Assembly (NCBI GenBank): GCA_002394125.1
Contig: DGSY01000144.1
Location: 1 to 6,863 of the forward strand
Source of the DNA: Ruminococcus sp. UBA4350
Lineage (GTDB): Bacteria; Bacillota; Clostridia; Oscillospirales; Ruminococcaceae
Direction: 5' to 3'
DNA: 6,863 nucleotides
How positions within the stretch are numbered: position 1 is the stretch's first letter; each line of letters opens with the position of its first letter. The notes below the pieces were generated by a model. The model saw only the letters and a list, made by a program, of their open reading frames with translations, was not told where the DNA came from and did no database searches. Shown in pieces: positions 1-4,887 of this stretch. The position numbers and the translations under genes were made by a program.

Positions 1-346
1 CATTCGGGCATTCGAGCGGCAGCAATTCGATGCGTGTTTGCCGATGAAAGCTGTCAGCTCTCAAAAAATGCCGAAAAATAGCCATGCCCGAATTTCCAAA
101 ATTTGAAATTACGCAGCATCAAGAAGATACGCATCGCCTCCACCAATCAAAAATGCGTAACCGCAAAGGTTGCGAAAATCCCTAAATACCATGTAATAAC
201 GGTATTTAGGGATTTTGTTTTATCTTGTTGTCCTGAAAAAGTTCGTGGGTTAAACGTTCAAATGACCGTGACCTACCTTAAATGATACCTATTCTCAGAA
301 GCACACTTTCTCTTGAAATTGATGGCGAAATGGCGGAGACGGGTTA
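1..346. other. Intergenic region, no convincing gene
   Basis: No gene can be supported here. The first 81 bases are open in frame 1 on the plus strand and end in TAG at 79-81; this could be the last 26 codons of a gene entering from the left, but the residues match no family I recognise. A 10-bp inverted repeat (2-11 with 84-93) and a shorter one, AATTTC/GAAATT (91-96 with 105-110), suggest a structured or repetitive intergenic sequence. A small hairpin (156-162 with 168-174, loop GCAAA) precedes the large terminator at 175-216. Between 220 and 346 I see nothing recognisable. Confidence 0.4.
175..224 (+). terminator. Strong intrinsic terminator, 16-bp perfect stem
   Basis: Positions 175-190 pair perfectly with 201-216 (AAAATCCCTAAATACC against its reverse complement) around a 10-base loop. 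T-rich sequence follows on the plus strand (GTTTTATCTTGTT). It would stop transcription entering from the left of the window. The A-run before the stem makes it possibly bidirectional, but the tail on the minus strand is only four T long. Confidence 0.8.
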
Positions 347-402
347 TGGTGTCGGCGAGGGGAATTGAACCCCTGTCCAAGATTTGCAAAAACATTTACG
401 CA
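347..402 (-). ncRNA. ssrA: tmRNA (ssrA) 3'-end-like fragment, probably a scar
   Basis: Read on the minus strand, this segment has the order expected at the 3' end of a tmRNA: GGAC, then a T arm with 5-bp stem AGGGG/CCCCT and loop TTCAATT (358-374), then the acceptor 3' strand CGCCGAC (351-357), discriminator A and encoded CCA (347-349). The bases before it do not fold as the anticodon arm of an ordinary tRNA, which favours tmRNA. A complete tmRNA would need a 5' strand close to GTCGGCG and a tag reading frame 300-400 bases further into the minus strand. I find neither, and that area holds a plus-strand promoter and ktrB. It is therefore most likely a detached 3' end, as left when mobile elements integrate into ssrA. 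The inner boundary at about 402 is a guess. It could instead be a diverged tRNA pseudogene. Confidence 0.5.
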
Positions 403-426
403 TTTGTTGAAATATCTGCTTTTTGC

Positions 427-455
427 TTGAAAATCACAGCAAAGTGTGGTATAAT
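427..455 (+). promoter_or_regulatory. Promoter P1 of ktrB, extended -10
   Basis: The -35 box TTGAAA (427-432) and -10 box TATAAT (450-455) are 17 bp apart, and TG at 447-448 gives an extended -10. This is close to the sigma-A consensus, with a predicted start near 462. The transcript would have a leader of about 155 bases before the preferred ktrB start. Confidence 0.75.
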
Positions 456-461
456 ATTATA

Positions 462-528
462 GTTCCGCGCAAAGATCAGGAGGACTCCCGGCGGCGGAAC
501 GCATTGAACGCAAACACATCATCAATGC
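462..528 (+). other. Structured 5' leader of the P1 transcript
   Basis: Two adjacent hairpins begin almost at the predicted P1 start. The first pairs GTTCCGC (462-468) with GCGGAAC (494-500) around a 25-base loop containing GGAGGACTCC. The second pairs GCATTG (501-506) with CAATGC (523-528). I see no U-run, so these are not terminators. I do not see the conserved core of the ydaO c-di-AMP riboswitch that controls ktrAB in Bacillus. The structure could stabilise the mRNA or regulate it; this is inference. Confidence 0.35.
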
Positions 529-555
529 AGCGTGAGGAAAGAATGAATTATGTAC

Positions 556-584
556 TGGACTTTGCTTCGATTTTATGTTATAAT
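556..584 (+). promoter_or_regulatory. Promoter P2 of ktrB, extended -10
   Basis: A perfect TATAAT (579-584) with an extended -10 TG at 576-577 lies 17 bp from a weaker -35, TGGACT (556-561). Transcription would begin near 591, giving a leader of about 27 bases before the ATG at 618. It lies inside the in-frame upstream extension of ktrB, which supports 618 as the usual start. Confidence 0.6.
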
Positions 585-617
585 AACAATACATCACAAT
601 TTAAGAAAGGCATCCGC

Positions 618-1958
618 ATGAAACAAACAAAACGAAAACCGCGCATTCAGACGCGCAACACCTTCCGAACGATCAGCATCGGCTTTATGCTCCTCATCCT
701 CTGCGGCGCACTGCTGCTGATGCTCCCGATCTCCTCGCAGAGCCGGACGGTCACGCCCTTCCGCGATACGCTGTTCACTGCGATCTCTGCGACCTGCGTG
801 ACCGGACTCATCGTCCGCGATACCGCAACGCACTGGTCGCTGTTCGGTCAGGCCGTGATCCTCACGATGATCCAGATCGGCGGTATGGGCGTCATCACGG
901 TCGGTCTCGCGATCGCAAGGCTCTCCGGCAAAAAGATCGGTCTCTGGTACCGCGGCATGATGCAGGATTCGATCTCTGCGCCGCAGGTCGGCGGCATCCT
1001 CCAGCTCACGAAATTCATTCTCCGCGGCTCCGCGGTCATTGAGCTGACCGGCGCCGTGCTGCTGAGTCCGGTATTCATCCGTGATTTCGGTCTGCCGCGC
1101 GGCCTTTGGTATTCGCTGTTCCATTCGGTCTCGGCGTTCTGCAATGCGGGCTTTGACCTTATGGGCATTCGTGAGCCGTTCTCGTCGCTGACGACCTACG
1201 GCAGCCATGTGTACTTCAATGTCATCATCATGCTGCTCATCGTGATCGGCGGCATCGGCTTCCTCACATGGGACGATGTGCTGCGCCACCGGCATCATCT
1301 CCGGAAATACAGTATGCAGAGCAAGGTCATCCTCGTGACAACCGGCATTCTGATCTTTGTTCCGGCGCTGTTCTTTTTCTTCACGGAATACAGCGGAGAG
1401 CCGATCAAGGAGCGCATCCTGCATTCGATGTTCCAGTCGGTGACGGCGCGCACCGCGGGCTTCAATTCCGCAGATCTTTCGCAGATGAACGAGACCGGCT
1501 CCTTTACGATGACAATTCTCATGCTGATCGGCGGCTGCTCCGGCTCCACGGCCGGCGGCATGAAGACCGCGACGGTCGCGGTGCTGTTCCTTGCGGCATT
1601 GAGCGTCTACCGCCGCAAAAACGATGTGCAGTGCTTCGGGCGGCGCATATCGGAGGAGACCGTCCGGAGCGCAAGCGCGATCCTGTTCATGTATATTGTA
1701 TTGTTCATGGCGACCGGCATCGCGATCAGCAGGATTGAACAGCTCCCGCTCGTGACCTGTCTCTTTGAGACCGGCTCGGCGCTCGGCACGGCCGGCCTGA
1801 CGCTCGGCATTACAACAGGGCTTTCGCTGCCCTCGCATATCATGCTGATGATCCTGATGTTCATGGGCAGAGTCGGCGGCCTGACACTGATCTATGCCGC
1901 ACTGCCGAATCGTCAGAATGATGCAAGACTCCCGCAGGAAAAAATCACAGTCGGATAA
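618..1958 (+). CDS. ktrB: Ktr/Trk-type potassium transporter, membrane subunit KtrB
   Basis: This is the ion-conducting membrane subunit of a Ktr potassium uptake system, which partners with the cytoplasmic KtrA next to it. The 446-residue product has the four pore repeats of the Trk/Ktr/HKT superfamily, each with its selectivity-filter glycine: CVTGL (60-64), FCNAGFDL (174-181), ARTAGFN (277-283) and LGTAGLT (389-395). The glycine-rich GGCSGSTAGGMKT (305-317) matches the intramembrane gating loop after the third repeat, and MGRVGGLT (416-423) lies in the last helix. Length is typical of KtrB. I chose ATG 618 because AAGAAAGG lies just upstream and it leaves the usual short tail before helix 1; the frame is open back to 423, and ATG 543 with GAGG upstream is an alternative giving 25 more residues. 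The stop TAA (1956-1958) overlaps the ktrA ribosome site. GC content is clearly higher than in the right half of the window. Confidence 0.94.
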   Translation: MKQTKRKPRIQTRNTFRTISIGFMLLILCGALLLMLPISSQSRTVTPFRDTLFTAISATCVTGLIVRDTATHWSLFGQAVILTMIQIGGMGVITVGLAIARLSGKKIGLWYRGMMQDSISAPQVGGILQLTKFILRGSAVIELTGAVLLSPVFIRDFGLPRGLWYSLFHSVSAFCNAGFDLMGIREPFSSLTTYGSHVYFNVIIMLLIVIGGIGFLTWDDVLRHRHHLRKYSMQSKVILVTTGILIFVPALFFFFTEYSGEPIKERILHSMFQSVTARTAGFNSADLSQMNETGSFTMTILMLIGGCSGSTAGGMKTATVAVLFLAALSVYRRKNDVQCFGRRISEETVRSASAILFMYIVLFMATGIAISRIEQLPLVTCLFETGSALGTAGLTLGITTGLSLPSHIMLMILMFMGRVGGLTLIYAALPNRQNDARLPQEKITVG

Positions 1959-1972
1959 GGAGAACAATAATT

Positions 1973-2617
1973 ATGAGATCAGCTTTAATTATCGGTGTCG
2001 GACAGTTCGGCAGTCACATTGCAAAGCGCATGAGCAAGCTGCACTGTGAGGTCATGGCCGTCGATATCAATGAGGACCGCATCAACGCGATCCTGCCGTA
2101 TGTCACGAATGCGCAGATCGGTGACAGCACGAACAGCGCATTCATGGAATCGCTCGGCATTCCGGATTTCGATGTCTGCATTGTCACGATCAGCGGCAAT
2201 TTCCAGAATTCGCTGGAGACAACGGCGCTGCTCAAGGAGCTTGGTGCAAGGAGCGTGATCTCCCGCGCACAGAACGATGTGCAGCAGAAATTCCTGCTCC
2301 GCAACGGCGCGGATGAGACCGTCTATCCGGAGAAGCTGACAGCGCTCCGGCTAGCGACCAGAGCCGCATCGGACAGCATTCTCGACTATATCCAGATGGA
2401 CAAAAACCTCTCGATCTATGAGATGCGCGTTCCGCGGGAATGGGAGGGCAAAAACCTGATCGAGCTGGATATCCGCAAGAAATATCAGCTCAATATCATT
2501 GCAATGCGCTCCGGCAAGGAGCTGACGCTCCCGACGCCGAATACCGAGCTGCATGAGGGTGACGATGTGCTGGTCATCGGCAGTCTGCGCGATATCCAGA
2601 AATGCTTTAAGCTGTGA
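1973..2617 (+). CDS. ktrA: Ktr/Trk potassium uptake regulatory subunit KtrA (RCK)
   Basis: This is the cytoplasmic gating subunit that, in characterised Ktr systems, forms an octameric ring under KtrB and opens the pore in response to ATP/ADP. The 214-residue product starts with an RCK_N Rossmann domain: GVGQFGSHIA (8-17) is the GxGxxG nucleotide loop, and D31 at the end of strand 2 is the expected ribose-binding acid. A hinge near residue 135 leads to an RCK_C domain (about 140-214). IRKKYQLNIIA (167-177), with R168 and N174, resembles the stretch that binds c-di-AMP in Staphylococcus KtrA; this is a family comparison. Only 14 bases separate it from ktrB, and its AAGGAG (1957-1962) overlaps the ktrB stop, so the two are probably translationally coupled. 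No sign of damage. Confidence 0.94.
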   Translation: MRSALIIGVGQFGSHIAKRMSKLHCEVMAVDINEDRINAILPYVTNAQIGDSTNSAFMESLGIPDFDVCIVTISGNFQNSLETTALLKELGARSVISRAQNDVQQKFLLRNGADETVYPEKLTALRLATRAASDSILDYIQMDKNLSIYEMRVPREWEGKNLIELDIRKKYQLNIIAMRSGKELTLPTPNTELHEGDDVLVIGSLRDIQKCFKL

Positions 2618-2621
2618 TGTC

Positions 2622-2643
2622 CGGCAGTGCCGGCTGCCGTTTT
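2622..2643 (+). terminator. Short terminator after ktrA
   Basis: CGGCAG (2622-2627) pairs with CTGCCG (2634-2639) around six bases and is followed directly by TTTT. It starts five bases after the ktrA stop. The stem is short but GC-rich, and its position supports a two-gene ktrB-ktrA operon. Confidence 0.6.
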
Positions 2644-2833
2644 GCTAAAGGCACGGTCATGCTGACAGGCTGGATTTCACAAACACACGCCGCTGGCCGC
2701 GGATTTGTGCAGTGACTTTGTTCGTTATCCGGAGCGCCATCCAAAGCTTTTGGTCAAGCTTTTTCATATTACAACCCAAATCCCCTCAGAGTATCGAATG
2801 TCGTTAATATGCCGATAATACAGGTGTTTTCTT
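2644..2833. other. Intergenic, no convincing gene
   Basis: No recognised gene. A 36-codon frame on the minus strand (ATG at 2765-2767, stop at 2657-2659) encodes a basic peptide beginning MKKLDQKLWMALR. Its nearest purine-rich stretch, GAGGGG, is about 14 bases from the ATG, too far for a good ribosome site, so I do not call it a gene. A small palindrome, CCAAA-GCT-TTTGG, and two copies of AAGCTTTT lie around 2750-2766. The area is probably decayed sequence. Confidence 0.3.
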
Positions 2834-2887
2834 GGTAGAAATCATACTCTGTCAAGGTCGGTAGAAAGAAATCAAAAGTTGGTAGAA
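2834..2887 (+). repeat. Three GGTAGAA direct repeats (iteron-like)
   Basis: GGTAGAA occurs at 2834-2840, 2860-2866 and 2881-2887, start-to-start 26 and 21 bases apart. The first two are each followed within a few bases by AATCA. They lie about 150 bases upstream of a replication-initiator-like gene fragment, where iterons or regulator sites would be expected. Three short copies with unequal spacing are weak evidence. Confidence 0.4.
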
Positions 2888-2911
2888 GGTCTGTTGACAA
2901 AGCCTCACATA

Positions 2912-2955
2912 AGCGGATGGTGTTTCATAAGGTGAAGCGCTGTCCGCTATTTTTA
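2912..2955 (+). terminator. First of two tandem hairpins with U-run
   Basis: Positions 2912-2927 pair with 2933-2948 over 16 bp around the loop TAAGG, and ATTTTTA follows. Four pairs are G-U in the plus-strand RNA and would be A-C mismatches on the other strand, so the structure works as RNA only in the plus direction. It is either a terminator of an upstream unit or an attenuator ahead of the gene fragment at 3038. Confidence 0.65.
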
Positions 2956-2982
2956 TGCCTGAAAAATGAATATGCTGTTCGG

Positions 2983-3015
2983 CACTTCTCAGAAATGAGA
3001 AGTGTATTTTTATTT
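2983..3015 (+). terminator. Second tandem hairpin, GAAA tetraloop and U-run
   Basis: CACTTCTCA (2983-2991) pairs perfectly with TGAGAAGTG (2996-3004) around a GAAA tetraloop, followed by TATTTTTATTT. This is a classic intrinsic terminator shape. It lies only about 23 bases before the ATG at 3038, so transcription into that gene must read through it or start after it, which suggests attenuation. Confidence 0.75.
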
Positions 3016-3037
3016 CTATCGAAAGGATGGATCAGCT

Positions 3038-3291
3038 ATGTATGTGGGCAAAGCAAAAACCTCGCCGCATCGGTTTGCCGTGCGATCAAGAACGGCAACT
3101 GCACTGTGATGAGCAACTACCATCTTCGTTCTCCGAATCTGAGCCTCAAAGCGTTCGGGCTTCGGAGCAAGGTTCTTTCTCTTCCTGATGATTGGGACTG
3201 CTCCATCGCAGGGCTTGTCTCCATCTGCCGTGAAAAGGAAACGGCGGTCAAGTCGGCGCTTGATGATCGGAAACAGCTACATGATAATTGA
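3038..3291 (+). pseudogene. Replication-initiator-like winged-helix protein, frameshifted and truncated
   Basis: The segment resembles the N-terminus of winged-helix replication-initiator-like proteins on clostridial mobile elements. The marker is MSNYHLRSPNLSLKAFGL (codons from 3109), followed by LSLPDDWDCSIAGL and a run to KSALDD. Family members continue well beyond this, so the 3' part is missing; the frame stops at 3289-3291. The natural start is ATG 3038, with GAAAGGA about ten bases upstream, giving MYVGKAKTSPHRFAVR. That frame then stops soon after, while the family-like residues IKNGNCTVMSNYHLR continue one frame over from 3085. One missing base at about 3083-3085 would explain this. 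A short product from ATG 3109 remains possible. It follows two tandem hairpins and three direct repeats. Family assignment is from memory of conserved residues, not from a search. Confidence 0.65.
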
Positions 3292-3357
3292 GAAGATTGA
3301 TGATATTGCAGGCATTCGCTACTGCACGCTCTGGACGAGTGCAGGAGCGAATAAGCG

Positions 3358-3410
3358 AACAGGAGCGTTGCTAAAATCAGCAGCGCTCCTGTTGATTTAT
3401 GATTTCTTTT
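3358..3410 (+). terminator. Strong hairpin terminator between convergent genes
   Basis: Positions 3358-3372 pair with 3379-3393 over 15 bp, including one G-U, around the loop AAAATC. A T-rich stretch follows (GATTTATGATTTCTTTTATTC). The single non-Watson-Crick pair is G-U only in the plus RNA, and the minus-strand tail is not U-rich, so it mainly serves plus-strand transcription. It lies between the initiator-like remnant and the convergent MATE remnant. Confidence 0.65.
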
Positions 3411-3452
3411 ATTCTTATCAGTTGATCGACATGGTTCAATGCCAATATTAGG

Positions 3453-3830
3453 CTACATCTCTGCCGCCGGATATGTTTTTACGATATTTGACGGTATGCG
3501 GGATATTGTCTTGTTATTCACTGTTCTCATCAGAATGACCGCAAGCATTGTCACCAACACTTCGGTGATAACAAATGCAAACCATACTGTATTGACCGTA
3601 CCGATCTTTGACAGAATCATAGCAGAGGTGATGCAGGCGATCAGGCTTGAAATGGGTGTCGCAAGGGACATTGCAGTCAGCGCATTATCTCCGAGCCGTG
3701 AAACGAATATGCTGTCGATCACGCCGTACAGCGTGGAAACGAGCATCGAGAGTATCACGGGAACGGACATTTTCATAAGGAGCCTGCCGATGGGCAGCGT
3801 TCCCATGATGTTTTCTTTTGTGTCTGTCAT
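3453..3830 (-). pseudogene. MATE-family exporter with large in-frame internal deletion
   Basis: MATE proteins are about 450-residue membrane exporters of drugs and cations with twelve helices. Here 125 residues remain. Residues 1 to about 67 match the family N-terminus: MGTLPIGRLLMKMSVPVILS leading into helix 1, then STLYGVIDSIFVSRLGDNAL, a signature of DinF/NorM-like clostridial members. From about residue 74, SKIGTVNTVWFAFVITEVLV looks like the last helix and the C-terminal end. The frame is kept across the junction, so the gene appears to have lost about ten helices by one deletion and cannot form a transporter. The start is ATG 3828-3830 with AGAGGTGAT just upstream; a GTG at 3839 is less likely. 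Promoter and ribosome site look intact. It lies downstream of, and in the same direction as, a LysR-type regulator that may have controlled it. Confidence 0.78.
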
Positions 3831-3850
3831 TTTTATCACCTCTAAAAAAT

Positions 3851-3890
3851 CCGCCTTGTGTTTCTACAACAATTGTAGCACACAAAGCGG
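3851..3890. promoter_or_regulatory. 40-bp dyad overlapping the MATE promoter
   Basis: The arms CCGCCTTGTGTTTCTACAA (3851-3869) and 3873-3890 are reverse complements except for one substitution and a one- or two-base difference, around the centre CAA. The core CTACAA/TTGTAG is perfect. The right arm covers the -10 box and part of the spacer of the minus-strand promoter at 3872-3900. Such a site could be an operator for a dimeric repressor or a hairpin at the 5' end of the transcript. A LysR site is usually upstream of -35, so this may belong to another regulator. Confidence 0.6.
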
Positions 3891-3900
3891 TGTAAGTCTA
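3872..3900 (-). promoter_or_regulatory. Promoter of the MATE remnant, extended -10
   Basis: Read on the minus strand, TAGACT (3895-3900) and TACAAT (3872-3877) are 17 bp apart, and a TG one base before the -10 gives an extended -10. The predicted start falls near 3865, about 35 bases before the ATG. The -10 lies within the large dyad at 3851-3890, so binding there would block transcription. Confidence 0.6.
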
Positions 3901-3937
3901 ATTGAAATATTAAATAGCTGATAGAAAAATTAAATCG

Positions 3938-4822
3938 TCACACAGCAAGCGGATCGTCTTTGTATTTATCCTGAACCATTTTTACAAAATCCAGCACGAA
4001 TTTTCGGCTCTCTGACTTGTGGGTATAAAGAGCGCAGGGCATTTTTTCCTCGCAGTCAAAGGGTATCCACACGAACTCGCCCGTGTGATCGTTGAGGAAT
4101 CCGGGCGACAGACAGATGCCGCGCTCGGACGCCACATTTGTCAGCGTAGTGTTGTGGTCGGGGCTGTTGAAATAGCTGATGTTGCCCCCTGCAATGAGCC
4201 GCTGCTGCACAGCTTTCAGCTCGGGCGGTGAGGTATTGCCAACCATTAACGTTCGCTCGGAAAGGTCGCTTTCACGGATCAGCCGCTTGCGTGAGAGCAT
4301 ATCGTTTTTCTTGCAGATAAGATAGATGCCGCTGTCGAAAAGGTGGTGCTTTTTCACATCGTGAATACGCTTCATCTGATGTTCGAGGGAAAAAGTCACG
4401 TCCATTTCGCCTGCGAAAAATCGCTCTAAGTATCCCGAATAAATAAAGTACGGTGTGACGGAAATATCGGGGTAGACCTTTGCAAATTCCATGATGATCT
4501 GGGGCAGATAATAAAGCGCAGACCGCACGGGCATACAGATATTGATATTTCCCTTGTACTTTGAGCTGAAATTCTGCCCGTTTTCTATCGCCTTGTTCAG
4601 TTCGGTCAGCACGCTTCTGATCGTCACGATAAACTGCTCGCCTGCGGGCGTGAGCGCTGCGCCCTTGCCCGAACGTGCGAATATCTCAAAGCCGATCTCG
4701 TCCTCTAAGAGCTTGATCTGATAGGTCAGTGTGGGCTGGGAGATAAAGAGATTCTCAGCCGCACGGTTGAAATTCTGCGTCCGTGCAAGCTCGGCGGCAT
4801 AGGTAAGCTGCTTTGTGGTCAT
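3938..4822 (-). CDS. LysR-family transcriptional regulator
   Basis: This is a DNA-binding regulator that senses a small molecule; the effector cannot be told from sequence. The 294-residue product has the standard LysR layout. An N-terminal winged helix-turn-helix covers residues 1-60, with QNFNRAAENLFISQPTLTYQ and IKLLEDEIGFEIFARSGKGA near-consensus for the family. A linker helix follows to about 90, then a periplasmic-binding-protein-like effector domain beginning GNINICMPV and ending near the C-terminus. Length is normal and no key part is missing. GAGGTG lies nine bases before the ATG, and an extended -10 lies just upstream. The MATE remnant follows 107 bases downstream in the same direction and was plausibly a target. 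On the other side, 65 bases separate it from the serine recombinase, and no divergent partner gene is present; insertion of the mobile element may have separated it from one. Confidence 0.94.
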   Translation of the reverse strand: MTTKQLTYAAELARTQNFNRAAENLFISQPTLTYQIKLLEDEIGFEIFARSGKGAALTPAGEQFIVTIRSVLTELNKAIENGQNFSSKYKGNINICMPVRSALYYLPQIIMEFAKVYPDISVTPYFIYSGYLERFFAGEMDVTFSLEHQMKRIHDVKKHHLFDSGIYLICKKNDMLSRKRLIRESDLSERTLMVGNTSPPELKAVQQRLIAGGNISYFNSPDHNTTLTNVASERGICLSPGFLNDHTGEFVWIPFDCEEKMPCALYTHKSESRKFVLDFVKMVQDKYKDDPLAV

Positions 4823-4839
4823 GGTATCACCTCGGATTT

Positions 4840-4848
4840 ATTATAGCA
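4840..4848 (-). promoter_or_regulatory. Extended -10 element for the LysR gene
   Basis: On the minus strand TATAAT (4840-4845) is preceded by TG and one base (TGCTATAAT). No good -35 is seen at the proper distance. The start would fall about 10 bases before the ribosome site. The box lies in the short gap between the recombinase stop and the LysR start, so the promoter could be partly supplied by the element end. Confidence 0.5.
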
Positions 4849-4887
4849 TAGTCATTCCATTACGCATATATCAAAATAGCAACACAG

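Noticed and set aside
103..285. 60-codon plus-strand frame in the left intergenic region
   Set aside because: It runs through a perfect 16-bp terminator stem and its translation has no recognisable pattern.
347..435. Ordinary tRNA gene ending at the CCA
   Set aside because: The T arm and acceptor 3' strand are present, but no anticodon arm, D arm or matching 5' acceptor strand is found at tRNA distance.
594..1967. Long open frame (457 codons) antisense to ktrB
   Set aside because: It has no family-like features and a composition rich in Arg, Asp, Glu and His typical of antisense shadows of a GC-biased membrane protein gene.
2657..2767. 36-codon basic peptide frame on the minus strand
   Set aside because: The ribosome site is poorly placed and I recognise no homologue; it is noted under the intergenic entry only.
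2894..2922. TTGACA at 2894-2899 as a promoter for the initiator remnant
   Set aside because: The -35 is perfect, but no -10-like hexamer lies 16-18 bases downstream.
3439..3921. 160-codon plus-strand frame opposite the MATE remnant
   Set aside because: It is the antisense of a recognisable MATE sequence and runs through the promoter dyad.
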